Part shown: positions 36,130 through 44,488 of the stretch, one piece after another
Numbering within the stretch: position 1 is the stretch's first letter
Layout: the number at the start of each line of letters is the position of its first letter
From: Methylopila sp. 73B
GTDB taxonomy: Bacteria; Pseudomonadota; Alphaproteobacteria; Rhizobiales; Methylopilaceae
DNA: 64,000 bases
Reading direction: 5' to 3'
NCBI RefSeq assembly: GCF_000526315.1
Contig: NZ_JAFV01000001.1
Span: forward strand, 806,001 to 870,000
Translations under genes and position numbers: made by a program
Notes under the pieces: generated by a model
Database searches by the model: none
Seen by the model: only the letters and a program-made list of their open reading frames with translations
What the model was told of the DNA's origin: nothing

Positions 36130-36872
36130 CGGCCGTACCCCGGGATGCGCAGCGCCTTCTCCCAGCGGTGCATGATCCAGACCAGCACGCCGACCAGCAC
36201 GCCATAGGTGGCGAACAGCACCAGCATCATCTCCAGCACGTTCTGCGATTCCGACCAGATCTGCTTCACCGCGTACAGCGTCTCGGGCACGGCGATCGCG
36301 TAGGCGAGGGTGGTGGTCTTGAGCAGATTGACGAGGTTGTTGTTGAGCGCCGGCAGGCACACCCGCAGCGCGAGCGGCAGGATGATGAAGAGGTAGGCCC
36401 GGATCCGCGTGTAGCCGAGGGCCTCGGCCGCCTCCACCGTCGTCTTCGGCACCGCCTCGATGCCGGACCGGAAGATCTCGACGTTGAAGGCGCCCGCGAA
36501 CAGCGACAGCGCGATGATCGCCCATTGCAGGTTGTCGATGATCGGCTGGCGCAGGCCGAACTGGTCCTGCCCAGCGGGCAGCACCGCGCCCACGCCGAAA
36601 TAGAAGAAGAACAGCTGGACCAGCGGCGGCGTGTTGCGGAAGACCACCACGAAGGCGTTGATCGCGCCGCGCACCACGCGCGAGGGCGCGCTCTGCAGCA
36701 GCGCCCCGACGGCGCCGATGACGAGGCTAAGGACGATGGTGACCACCACCAGCAGCAGCGTCGTCTTCAGCCCGTTGGCGTAGCGGTTCCAGTCGTAGGC
36801 GTCGTAGAAGACCGTAAAGTTCAGGCCCGTCGTCTCGTAGAGGTTCTGGAACCAGGCCGGTATGACGTCCAT
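36126..36872 (-). CDS. Amino-acid ABC transporter permease
   Basis: 248 residues of the HisMQ family: VVFRNTPPLVQLFFFYFGVG, coupling loop EAAEALGYTRIRAYLFIILPLAL, and the following CLPALNNNLVNLLKTTTLAYAIAVPE. The N-terminus (MDVIPAWFQNLYETTGLNF) is periplasmic. About five to six helices. It overlaps the next permease by 4 bp and lies 98 bp after the binding-protein gene, with a stable hairpin in that gap. Confidence 0.93.
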   Translation of the reverse strand: MDVIPAWFQNLYETTGLNFTVFYDAYDWNRYANGLKTTLLLVVVTIVLSLVIGAVGALLQSAPSRVVRGAINAFVVVFRNTPPLVQLFFFYFGVGAVLPAGQDQFGLRQPIIDNLQWAIIALSLFAGAFNVEIFRSGIEAVPKTTVEAAEALGYTRIRAYLFIILPLALRVCLPALNNNLVNLLKTTTLAYAIAVPETLYAVKQIWSESQNVLEMMLVLFATYGVLVGVLVWIMHRWEKALRIPGYGR

Positions 36873-36930
36873 TGCGCGATCCGGTTGCGGGCCCGCCGTG
36901 GCGCGCCCCGTTCGTTACATCGGGAACGGA

Positions 36931-36964
36931 GCGCGGCCGGACTCTTACGAGACCCCGGCCGCGC
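36931..36964 (-). promoter_or_regulatory. Stable mRNA hairpin between binding-protein and permease genes
   Basis: A perfect 10-bp stem, GCGCGGCCGG (36931-36940) with CCGGCCGCGC (36955-36964), encloses a 14-base loop. There is no T-run after it on the minus strand, so it is unlikely to be a full terminator. It probably shields the upstream binding-protein mRNA from 3' decay or attenuates read-through, so that binding protein is made in excess over permease. Confidence 0.6.
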
Positions 36965-36970
36965 ATCCGA

Positions 36971-37780
36971 TCAGTTGGTCGCGCTTTTCATCTTCTCGTG
37001 CGTCGCCTTCGAGTATTCAGTCGGCTCGATGCCGTACTTCTTCTCCTCGGCGACGATGAAGCCGGTCTTCATCCAGTCCTTGGTGGTCTCCTCCAAAAGG
37101 GTCTTGAGGCTGTCGTTGCCGAGCGCCACCGCCATGATCCACGGCGCGTCGAGCACGCCCTTCAGCGGCATCTCGAAGTCCGTGCTCCACTCGGCATCCA
37201 GCAGGCGGCCCTGGATGAAGGTCTGGTCGTAGACGTAGCCGACGCAGTTGCCCTGCTTCAGCGCGAACAGGGGCTTCTCGGAGCCGTCGAACGCGACGAT
37301 CTCGGGGCCGTAGGTGCGCGCGATGTCCTTGTTGTACCAAGCGCCCGAGGTGGCGCAGAGCGGCTTGCCCTTGAGCTCGTTCCAGTCCTTCACGCCGGCC
37401 TTCTTGGGCAGCAGCACGTTGACGAAGTCCGAGTAGTACTGCGGGTCGATCGCCTGCACGACCTTCCGGCGCTCCGGCTTGTCGGACATGGTCGCGATCA
37501 GCATGTCGACCTTGCCCTGCTGCAGGAACTCGATCCGGTTCGACGAAACCACCGGCACCAGCTCCAGCTTCACGCCGAGGCGCTTCGCGACGTCGGCCGC
37601 CAAATCAGGCTCGATGCCGATGACCGCGCCGCTCGGATCGCGGAAACCGAAGGGCTTGTAGTCCGCCTTCACGCCCACGATGAGAGTGCCGCGCTGCTTG
37701 ATGGCGTCGACGCCGTCGGCGGCCTGCGCAGCGAACGGCGCGATCGCCGCGGCGATGATGAGAGCGAGGGTCTTGCGCAT
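36971..37780 (-). CDS. Periplasmic amino-acid-binding protein of the ABC importer
   Basis: 269 residues from the ATG at 37780 with a Sec signal MRKTLALIIAAAIAPFAAQA. Cluster-3 binding protein: RGTLIVGVKADYKPFGFRD, GIEPDLAADVAKRLGVKLEL, QGKVDMLIATMSDKPERRK and DPQYYSDFVNVLL. The aspartate/arginine pocket residues D and R in MSDKPERR suggest an amino-acid or amino-acid-like ligand. It begins an operon running through two permeases, an ATPase and an MmgE/PrpD gene. The neighbouring N-methyl amino-acid oxidase hints at an N-methylated or secondary amino acid, which is speculative. Confidence 0.92.
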   Translation of the reverse strand: MRKTLALIIAAAIAPFAAQAADGVDAIKQRGTLIVGVKADYKPFGFRDPSGAVIGIEPDLAADVAKRLGVKLELVPVVSSNRIEFLQQGKVDMLIATMSDKPERRKVVQAIDPQYYSDFVNVLLPKKAGVKDWNELKGKPLCATSGAWYNKDIARTYGPEIVAFDGSEKPLFALKQGNCVGYVYDQTFIQGRLLDAEWSTDFEMPLKGVLDAPWIMAVALGNDSLKTLLEETTKDWMKTGFIVAEEKKYGIEPTEYSKATHEKMKSATN

Positions 37781-37886
37781 GGAAGCGGGCCTTTGTGCGG
37801 AAGCTTGGGCGAGGGGCCCCGGGGGATACGGTCGCTGTAAGGGAACGATCGTGCGAGGGATGAGTAATTGGCGTGCCATGCTGCGG

Positions 37887-39092
37887 TTAGCGGTCGAAGC
37901 GGGCAAGCGAAAATGGCGCGAGATCGAAGGCGCTCGGCGCGCCGACCACAGCTTCCGCGACCGCCTGCCCGATGCCTGCCGAATGCTTGAAGCCGTGCCC
38001 GGAGCAGGCGGACACCACCATCACGCGATCCTGGCGGGGATGACGGTCGATGATGAAACCGTTGTCAGGCGTGACCGTGTAGAGGCACGCCGCGGCGTCG
38101 GCGACCTCGGTCCTTACGCCCGCGAGACGGCCGGCGACATGGGTCCCGTGCATCGCCGCCGATTCGGACGCTGTGACCGCGCGGTCGATCGCCTCCGCCG
38201 TCGTGGCGACGCCGTACTGTTCGGTCGCGACCTTCAGGCGATCGTCGCCGGGCAGGGGCGGGAAGCCGTAGAGATAGTCCTCGTCTCCCGATCCGTGCAT
38301 CCAAATGAACACCGGCGCGCTGGGGCCGTAATCGCTTGGCCGATCGAGGCGAAACCAGTGCAGGACCTGACGGTTGACCGTCAGCAGGCGATCGAACGGC
38401 GCGCCGAGCAGCGGAGCGGTCCACCCCCCGGCGGAGACGACCGCCTGGTCGGCGAGCACGTCGCCGCCGGGCGTGCTGACGCGGACCATGTCCCCCTCCT
38501 GCCGGATGGACGTCACCTGCGTGTCGAGACGGGTCCGCGCCCCCAGCGCGACGGCGCGCGACAGCTGCGCGGCGATGCAGCGCTCTGGGCGCACGTAGCC
38601 GCCGCCGGGCTCGAAGTAGACCTTTTCGTCGCCCGCGAGGCCCTCGAACTGCGGAAACCGCCGCCGCGCCGCCGCGCCGTCCAGCACCTCGTGCGGAATG
38701 CCGAACTCCTCCGCCGTCGCGATCGATCGCGCGACGAAATCCGGCTTGCCGTGGTGCGAGGAGGCCCCTGAGCCGGGCGCGATCACCAGCACGCCGCAGG
38801 CCTCGAGCAGGCTCTCGCCGGTGTCCGCCTCGAGCTCGCGCCAGATGCGGTGGGAGGCCAGCACGAGCGGCGCGTAGGCCGCGCCTTCGCCGACAGCCTG
38901 GCGGGTGATACGGGTCTCGCCATGGCTCGAACCAAGCGTGTGGGGCGGCGCGAACCGGTCGACGCCGATCACGTCGGCCCCGAGTTTCGCGAGCTGATAA
39001 AGCGCCGCCGCGCCCATCGCGCCAAGGCCGACGACGGCGACCTGCACGCGTTCAGACGTTGCGGATGAAGGAGATGCATAAATATCGGTCAT
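37887..39092 (-). CDS. FAD-dependent N-methyl amino-acid oxidase (sarcosine / N-methyltryptophan oxidase family)
   Basis: 401 residues from the ATG at 39092. Dinucleotide-binding VAVVGLGAMGAAALYQLA at 18-35, then RFAPPHTLGSSHGETRITR, a motif specific to monomeric sarcosine oxidase and SolA. Near the end, ACLYTVTPDNGFIIDRHP contains the cysteine that covalently binds FAD in this family, and SACSGHGFKHSAGIG completes the flavin site. The enzyme demethylates a secondary amino acid to give formaldehyde, H2O2 and the amino acid. Formaldehyde release fits a methylotroph. Divergent LysR gene next door; ABC operon just downstream on the same strand. Confidence 0.92.
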   Translation of the reverse strand: MTDIYASPSSATSERVQVAVVGLGAMGAAALYQLAKLGADVIGVDRFAPPHTLGSSHGETRITRQAVGEGAAYAPLVLASHRIWRELEADTGESLLEACGVLVIAPGSGASSHHGKPDFVARSIATAEEFGIPHEVLDGAAARRRFPQFEGLAGDEKVYFEPGGGYVRPERCIAAQLSRAVALGARTRLDTQVTSIRQEGDMVRVSTPGGDVLADQAVVSAGGWTAPLLGAPFDRLLTVNRQVLHWFRLDRPSDYGPSAPVFIWMHGSGDEDYLYGFPPLPGDDRLKVATEQYGVATTAEAIDRAVTASESAAMHGTHVAGRLAGVRTEVADAAACLYTVTPDNGFIIDRHPRQDRVMVVSACSGHGFKHSAGIGQAVAEAVVGAPSAFDLAPFSLARFDR

Positions 39093-39187
39093 GTCCCTAA
39101 ACGACCATGACGGAGGCATTGAAGCAATCGCAGGCGGACATATGAAGCCAAACTACCGCAAAGCATGAATCAAGCTTATGATGTGGC

Positions 39188-40153
39188 ATGATCGACCTTG
39201 ACCTAAAGACCCTGCAACTCGTCGCGGCGATCGCAGAAACCGGCAGCGTCACCTCCGCGGCCGAACGGGCCGGCGTCACCCAGTCCGCCGCTTCGCAGGC
39301 GTTGAGGCGCGCCGAGGCGCTGATCGGGGCGCCGCTGTTCAACCGAGGCCGACGGCCACTCACGCCGACCACCGTGGGCCGCATGGTCGCGAGCCGCGCG
39401 CATGACCTCGCGCGAGACGCCGCAGCGTTGCTGGCGGACGCCCGCGCCGCAGCCGAGCTGCCGGGCCGGATCGACCTTCGGATCGGGCTGGTGGATTCGC
39501 TCGCCGGCACCATCGGCGCGCGCATCGTGAAGGAGCTCGCGGACGGGGCCCTGGCGCTCAGCGTCACCGCCTGGTCGGGCCTCGCGCATTCGCACGCGGA
39601 GGCGCTGATGCGGCGGGAGATCGACGCCGCGCTGACCTGCGACCCGATGGAAGGGCTCGTGGACATGGAGCGGATCCTACTGTTCCGGGAGCCATATGTG
39701 CTGATCGCGCCCCGAGGCGCTGCGGACGAGCTTCGCGCGTCGACGCTGCGCGAGGTGTTGGAGAGCCGCCGGCTGGTGCGCCACAGCGCCCGCTCCCATG
39801 CCGGTCGGCAGGTGGAGCGCCACCTCGAGCGCATCGGTCTGAGGCCGCCGCGCGCCTTCGAGTTCGACACGTCCGACGCTCTGGTCGCCATGGTCGCGAC
39901 CGGCATGGGCGTCGCGATCACCACCCCGCTCTGCCTGCTGCAGGGGTTGGCGCATGCGGCCGCGGTCGTCGCGCTGCCGCTGCCGGGGCCCGGGTTCTCG
40001 CGCGACCTGTTGCTGACGATGCGGCGGGGCGATCTTGAGGCTCTGGCGCCGCGGATCGCCGACGTCGCCAGGGCGGTGGCCCGCTCCCATGCGCTGCCGC
40101 AGATCGGCGTCATGGTCCCATGGCTCACGCCGGAGAGCCTCGCGCTCGGCTGA
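39188..40153 (+). CDS. LysR-type transcriptional regulator
   Basis: 321 residues. N-terminal winged helix-turn-helix (LKTLQLVAAIAETGSVTSAAERAGVTQSAASQALRRAE, quoted here in part as GSVTSAAERAGVTQSAASQA), followed by the periplasmic-binding-protein-like effector domain (DLRIGLVDSLAGTIGAR, AALTCDPME, MVATGMGVAITTPLCL). It is divergent from the N-methyl amino-acid oxidase gene across 95 bp, the standard layout for a LysR protein regulating its neighbour, and may also regulate the ABC operon beyond. No clear T-N11-A operator could be singled out. Confidence 0.94.
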   Translation: MIDLDLKTLQLVAAIAETGSVTSAAERAGVTQSAASQALRRAEALIGAPLFNRGRRPLTPTTVGRMVASRAHDLARDAAALLADARAAAELPGRIDLRIGLVDSLAGTIGARIVKELADGALALSVTAWSGLAHSHAEALMRREIDAALTCDPMEGLVDMERILLFREPYVLIAPRGAADELRASTLREVLESRRLVRHSARSHAGRQVERHLERIGLRPPRAFEFDTSDALVAMVATGMGVAITTPLCLLQGLAHAAAVVALPLPGPGFSRDLLLTMRRGDLEALAPRIADVARAVARSHALPQIGVMVPWLTPESLALG

Positions 40154-40204
40154 GCGCTCACAACGCCGTCGGGCGCACTCCGCACGCCTGGCTCGCGGAC
40201 AATA

Positions 40205-40234
40205 AAAAACGGCGTCGTGAGAGACGCCGTTTTT
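40205..40234. terminator. Strong bidirectional intrinsic terminator
   Basis: AAAAACGGCGTC and GACGCCGTTTTT form a 12-bp perfect inverted repeat around a GTGAGA loop, with A/T tracts on both sides. It can end both the LysR transcript from the left and the small minus-strand gene at 40279-40437 from the right. Confidence 0.93.
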
Positions 40235-40278
40235 CGATGCGGAGCGGCGGCGAGGTTCGCCGCCGCCAGATCGTTCGT

Positions 40279-40437
40279 TCAGCCGAGCATCTCGGCGACG
40301 ATCACGCGCATTTCCGCGCGCGACAGACCGCAGGGCTCGGGAGCCCAAGCCGCCTTTGAGGTCATGGGCGTCGGGGCCGCATGAACGCGACGATGGCTGC
40401 GCTCGTTGGCGCGAAGAGTTTTCGTGGTCTTTTTCAT
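40279..40437 (-). CDS. 52-residue protein of unknown function
   Basis: An ATG at 40437 with AAAGGA five to six bases upstream opens a 52-codon frame ending in TGA at 40279-40281, followed 45 bp later by a strong terminator. The product starts MKKTTKTLRANERSHRRVH, basic and probably disordered, and ends CGLSRAEMRVIVAEMLG, a short amphipathic helix with the look of a conserved tail. No signal peptide, no known domain. Start, ribosome site, AAA-rich early codons and terminator together argue for a genuine, well-expressed gene. The function is unknown. Confidence 0.68.
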   Translation of the reverse strand: MKKTTKTLRANERSHRRVHAAPTPMTSKAAWAPEPCGLSRAEMRVIVAEMLG

Positions 40438-40851
40438 TGTTTTCCTTTGGCCGCTGAAGCTTTTGAGTCAGCGGCCCAAACTGCCGGACAGCGCGCGAAG
40501 CTGCGGGGAGCGACGCCTGTCCGATGTATGAGAGTGTCGGGCGACCGGCGTGTGACAAACGCTTCCGCGTTCGAGGCCTGGACGTTCCGATGAGGCTCAT
40601 ATGACATGGGGCCGAGGCGAATTCAAGCCGCCGCCGGCCCGCGCTCCAAGTGCGCGACGATGATCGAGCCCCGCTTCTGCATCGCATGAAGCCGATGTGG
40701 CCGGGGGCGCCGACGACGTATCGAGGTCGCTAGCGATAGCCGTCACGCTCGATCGGCCGCGGCGGGATGGGGCAGGTCCAGCGCTCTGTGGAATCGCCCT
40801 TTGAATACCGGACGCGTCCGTGCTGCGATCTCGCGTCAGCGGCGCGAGGCG
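40438..40851. other. 414-bp gap without a recognised gene
   Basis: The right-hand end of the gap as read on the minus strand should hold the promoter of the 52-residue gene. Short open frames cross it in several phases, but none has a good ribosome site or coding-like composition. Base composition is slightly lower in GC than the flanking genes. I see no RNA gene, repeat or mobile-element trace. Confidence 0.5.
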
Positions 40852-41070
40852 CTAGCCGCATCCGCGTGCGTTTGATCCTTCGGGATCGACTGACGCGGAT
40901 TCGATTTCTTTCCGAAGCCGCGCAATTTCCTTCACCAGCCTAGCAGCCTCTGCATTGAGGTCGTGCGCTTCCTGCTCGATCGTCGTGTTCGCTCCGACAT
41001 AACGGACGTAGGCGAGACGGCTTTGGGCGCGGTCCAACGTGGCGCGCAGGTCCTCGACGGCGTGGCTCAT
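40852..41070 (-). CDS. Small coiled-coil protein of unknown function
   Basis: 72 residues from the ATG at 41070 with AAGG four bases upstream. Nearly all helical with heptad-like spacing: VEDLRATLDRAQSRLAYVR, then AHDLNAEAARLVKEIARLRK, suggesting a two-helix coiled coil. The C-terminus (DPEGSNARGCG) is flexible with one cysteine. No signal peptide or known family. It lies 307 bp from tRNA-Val on the same strand. Moderate confidence that it is expressed. Confidence 0.55.
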   Translation of the reverse strand: MSHAVEDLRATLDRAQSRLAYVRYVGANTTIEQEAHDLNAEAARLVKEIARLRKEIESASVDPEGSNARGCG

Positions 41071-41377
41071 AAAACCTTACATCATAAGGGGGGAGCGAGG
41101 TCGGATTTCAGCGAACCGCAACACCCAATCTGTCGCAATTCCGTCTTTATCGTCAATCGATAAATATCGCTCGGCGCGCCATCTCGGTCTCAGGAAAGCG
41201 TGAGCGGTCAACCTAACAGGGACTCCCGCACGAAAAGGGATCGCTTCAACAGCCTATGCCCCGACGTCAGGGAGCGCCGGCGCGCCCGAGCAGCGGGACG
41301 AACCTTCGATAGGCCGATCCCGCAAACGCCAAGTAGCGCGCGGTTCGTCCGCGCCGAGCATGGAAAACTGATGAAAA
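41071..41377. other. 307-bp gap 3' of tRNA-Val without a recognised gene
   Basis: This DNA is directly downstream of the tRNA and upstream of the coiled-coil gene. It contains an AT-richer patch (about 41140-41175) that could hold the promoter of that gene. Open frames running from here into the tRNA are read-through artefacts. No direct repeat of the tRNA 3' end or integrase remnant was seen. Confidence 0.5.
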
Positions 41378-41452
41378 TGGTGCCCGAAACAGGGATCGAA
41401 CCTGTGACCCCACCCGTGTGAAGGGTGTGCTCTCCCGCTGAGCTATTCGGGC
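41378..41452 (-). tRNA. tRNA-Val (anticodon CAC)
   Basis: The minus strand folds to a complete 75-nt cloverleaf: acceptor GCCCGAA/TTCGGGC, D-arm GCTC/GAGC, anticodon stem CACCC/GGGTG with loop TTCACAC (anticodon CAC, reading GUG), T-arm ACAGG-TTCGATC-CCTGT, discriminator A and an encoded CCA at 41378-41380. It is a lone tRNA gene, divergent from thiD. Confidence 0.96.
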
Positions 41453-41636
41453 GCCGATGCGGAACGGCCGTCGTTTACGCCGGATCGAGCCAGATTTCAA
41501 TCGCTGTCGCGCGCGAAGTCGACGCGATCGATCGCGGGTCCCTGCCGACGGGTTGTTCGCGGCGGTCTCTTTTAGGCGCCGCCGTCGACGGGACGGAGCG
41601 CTTGGCGACGGATCGCCGCACGGCTAAGAGACAGGC

Positions 41637-42452
41637 ATGACCACGCCCATCGCCCTCACCATCGCCGGCTCCGATTCGTCCGGCGGCGCGGGGATACAAG
41701 CCGACCTCAAGACCTTCTCGGCGCTCGGCGTCTATGGCGCGTCGGTGATCGTGGCGCTCACCGCGCAGAACACACGCGGGGTGACGGCCATCCACGACGC
41801 GCCGGCGGCCTTCGTGACCGCGCAGATCGACGCGGTGTTCGACGACCTCACGGTCGGCGCCGTGAAGATCGGGATGGTGTCGCAGAGCGCGACGATCGAG
41901 GCGATCGCCGCCGCTCTGGAAGCGCGCGCCGTCGTCGACGTGGTGGCGGATCCCGTGATGGTCGCGGCCTCCGGCGCGCGGTTGCTGCAGGAGGACGCGG
42001 TCGAGACGCTGAAGCGCCGGCTGATTCCCCGCGCTCGTCTCCTGACGCCGAACCTCCCGGAGGCCGCCGCTTTGCTCGGCGGCGCGACGGCCGGCGACGA
42101 ACAGGAGATGGCCGAGCAGGGGAGGGCGCTGCAGGCGCTGGGCGCCCGGGCGGTGCTCGTGAAGGGCGGTCATGCGGCAGGCGCCGACAGCGTCGATGTC
42201 CTCGTCGACGAAGACGGCGGCGTGACGCGCTTCGTGGCGGAGCGCCATGTCACGCGCAACACCCACGGCACAGGCTGCACCATGTCCTCCGCCATTGCGG
42301 CGGAGATCGCCAAGGGGCGCAGCCTGATCGAAGCTGTCGCGACCGCGAAGGCCTATGTCAGCGCAGCGATCGCCGCGGCCGACGATCTAACGATCGGCGC
42401 GGGCCACGGACCGGTGCACCATTTTCACGCGTGGTGGCCCGCACGCCGCTGA
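41637..42452 (+). CDS. thiD: Hydroxymethylpyrimidine/phosphomethylpyrimidine kinase
   Basis: 271 residues, ribokinase fold. Signatures: [21 protein letters not shown] at the start (read from residue 6), [47 protein letters not shown], and the catalytic [16 protein letters not shown] with the anion hole and aspartate/cysteine pair. It phosphorylates HMP and HMP-phosphate for thiamine synthesis. No TPP riboswitch motif was found in the 184-bp upstream spacer, and no other thi gene is adjacent. Confidence 0.96.
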   Translation: MTTPIALTIAGSDSSGGAGIQADLKTFSALGVYGASVIVALTAQNTRGVTAIHDAPAAFVTAQIDAVFDDLTVGAVKIGMVSQSATIEAIAAALEARAVVDVVADPVMVAASGARLLQEDAVETLKRRLIPRARLLTPNLPEAAALLGGATAGDEQEMAEQGRALQALGARAVLVKGGHAAGADSVDVLVDEDGGVTRFVAERHVTRNTHGTGCTMSSAIAAEIAKGRSLIEAVATAKAYVSAAIAAADDLTIGAGHGPVHHFHAWWPARR

Positions 42453-42542
42453 CCCGCTGTGGGCGATAGGCGGGCGTCAGCCCTATGCCGGAGCAACGGA
42501 CGGCCATCGCGCGACGACCGCCGTTGGCTTTGGTCCTAGGCC

Positions 42543-44354
42543 TCACACCACCAGGATGTCGGAGGCCTCGACCGGCGGCTTGCCGGTGAGCGTCGCGATC
42601 AGCACCGCGGCCTGCGTCTCGTCGGAGCCGTCCGCGTCGTAGAAAAGGCGACCCGTGCGCGCGTCGTAGAGGATCCGCTGGTCCAAGGTCGTCACCGCGG
42701 ACCCGACGCCGAACGCGTCCTCGGTGAGCGCGCCGGCGGACAAGGCTGTGAAGACCGCGGAGTCGAAGGCGATGACGTCTTCGCCATGGGTGAAGTCGGC
42801 CACCCGATCCTGGCCTCCGACGGGCGGAAGGACGTCGAAGGCGAAGGTGTCCGCGCCGCTGTCGCCTAGGAGCGTGTCGGCGCCTGCTCCGCCGATGAGC
42901 GTGTCGTCGCCGGCGCCGCCGAACAGACGATCGTTTCCGTCCTGGCCGAACAGCGTGTTCGCCGCAGCGTTCCCTATGATCGTGTCGCCAAAACCGGATC
43001 CCGCCACGGTCTCGAAGTTGGTGACGACGCCCGTCCCCGAGGCGCGGCCGGTCTCGAGATCGACGCGGGCCGCCGCGCCGTAGAAGGAGTAGTCGAGCGC
43101 GTCGTCGCCGGCGCCGCCGTCGCTCAGGCCCCGGATGCCGGAGCCGGCGTCGATCGCCAGCACGTTGTCGCCGGAGCCGAAGAGGATGGCGTGTCCGCCG
43201 CCGCCGAGAATGCGCCCGCTGTTGATGATGACGTCGTCGAAGTCACTGACGATCTTGATGGCGTAGCTCGAGCCGCCCTGGATCGTGCCGGCGTTCTCGA
43301 TCGTGGTCTCGAACCGCGCGTCGCCCTGGGAGCTGTCGTCGATCAGAATGCCGAGGCCCGCGCCGTAGATCCGCGCGCCGGCGAAGTTCGTGATGTCGCC
43401 GCCGCCGGCTGCTATGCCCTCGGCGGTGTTCGGCAGACCATCCGATCCGGTTCCCCCGGCGCCGAGGCCGCGGATGAGGCCGTAGTTCTCGATCCCCGCC
43501 TCGCCGTCGATATCGATCCCGTCGCCGTCGCCGTCGTTGACGCCGTCCGGGCCGCCGCCGTTAGCGACGCCGGTCGTCGACCCATTCACGTCCGAGCCCG
43601 TGGCGTCCGCGAAGAAGCCGGTGATCACGCCATAGTTGACGACCAGCCCCATGCCGTCGGACCCCACGCCGGAGCCGTTCCGACCCACGATCGACGCGCC
43701 GGCGTCGTTGCTGAGGCCGAAAAAGCGAGTCTCGCTCGCGTTGATTCCGTGGCGGTCGCCCACGATGACGGCCCCCGCGATGTTCCAGATCAGGCCTGCT
43801 GCTCCATCCTCGATCTGCACGCCGTCCGCGCCCTGAACGTAGCCTGCGGCTGCGCCACCGCGAATCGCTCCGCTGTTGAGGAGCTGCATGCCGCCGCCGA
43901 TCCGGACGCCGTCGGAGATCTGGGAGACGACGGAGCCGGCGTTCTCGACGTAGGCCACGAACTCCCCGCTGGCGGCCGCCAGATCGAGGGCTTGGCCTTC
44001 CGCGGAAAGGATCTTTCCATGGACGCCGTTCGTGATCGTCAGCGTGCCGGAACTCACCGTCCCGGCCTCGATCTGGATCGCGTCGTCGACAGCGACGATC
44101 GTGCCTTCGTTGTCGATGACCGCCGTGAGCTCCGCGCCGACCCCGCTTTCGAAGCGGATGGCTCGACCGCCCGCGGCCGTGTTCTCGATCAGGCCGTCGT
44201 TCTGGATCTCGGCGCCGTCGGGCGCGGTCGAGAAGCGCACGGTCTGGGCGTTGGCCGCGACCGAGAAGATCCCGTCGACCTGCAGCATGTCGCCGCCCGC
44301 CATGGTGAGGCGCTCGGCGAGCGTGTCGCCGGACGCGACCGAATAGGCCGTCAT
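42543..44354 (-). CDS. RTX-type calcium-binding protein with beta-helix-like N-terminus
   Basis: 603 residues with GAGGA upstream of the ATG. Residues 1-400 are repeats of short strands ending in N-x-G-x-I (IQNDGLIEN, IDNEGTIVA, IENYGLIRG, IENAGTIQGG, INSGRILGGG), typical of a right-handed beta-helix. Residues about 455-500 contain RTX nonapeptides (DGNDRLFGGAGDDTLIGGAG), which bind Ca2+. The C-terminus (ILYDARTGRLFYDADGSDET, ending in DILVV) matches the type I secretion tail common to such proteins. No signal peptide. Probably exported by a type I exporter encoded elsewhere. Its role, adhesin or surface layer, is unknown. Confidence 0.88.
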   Translation of the reverse strand: MTAYSVASGDTLAERLTMAGGDMLQVDGIFSVAANAQTVRFSTAPDGAEIQNDGLIENTAAGGRAIRFESGVGAELTAVIDNEGTIVAVDDAIQIEAGTVSSGTLTITNGVHGKILSAEGQALDLAAASGEFVAYVENAGSVVSQISDGVRIGGGMQLLNSGAIRGGAAAGYVQGADGVQIEDGAAGLIWNIAGAVIVGDRHGINASETRFFGLSNDAGASIVGRNGSGVGSDGMGLVVNYGVITGFFADATGSDVNGSTTGVANGGGPDGVNDGDGDGIDIDGEAGIENYGLIRGLGAGGTGSDGLPNTAEGIAAGGGDITNFAGARIYGAGLGILIDDSSQGDARFETTIENAGTIQGGSSYAIKIVSDFDDVIINSGRILGGGGHAILFGSGDNVLAIDAGSGIRGLSDGGAGDDALDYSFYGAAARVDLETGRASGTGVVTNFETVAGSGFGDTIIGNAAANTLFGQDGNDRLFGGAGDDTLIGGAGADTLLGDSGADTFAFDVLPPVGGQDRVADFTHGEDVIAFDSAVFTALSAGALTEDAFGVGSAVTTLDQRILYDARTGRLFYDADGSDETQAAVLIATLTGKPPVEASDILVV

Positions 44355-44488
44355 AGAGGTGTCCTCGTCCGCTTACGCCCGTGGGAGCGACACGCGCCGA
44401 TCCACCAAAGCGCTGCGGGAGGTTAATAATGGCGCATGACGCACCGGCGACAAAGCGAATACGCGCCGCCGCCGGCCTCGTCCGGGCG

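Noticed and set aside
41200-41421. Small plus-strand frame ending MVPETGIEPVTPPV
   Set aside because: The C-terminal peptide is the reverse reading of tRNA-Val, a well-known false-gene signature.
40154-41450. Prophage or genomic island at tRNA-Val
   Set aside because: No integrase, att repeat or mobility gene was found; kept only as a weak observation.
41453-41636. Possible TPP riboswitch ahead of thiD
   Set aside because: The CTGAGA core and its partner elements are absent.
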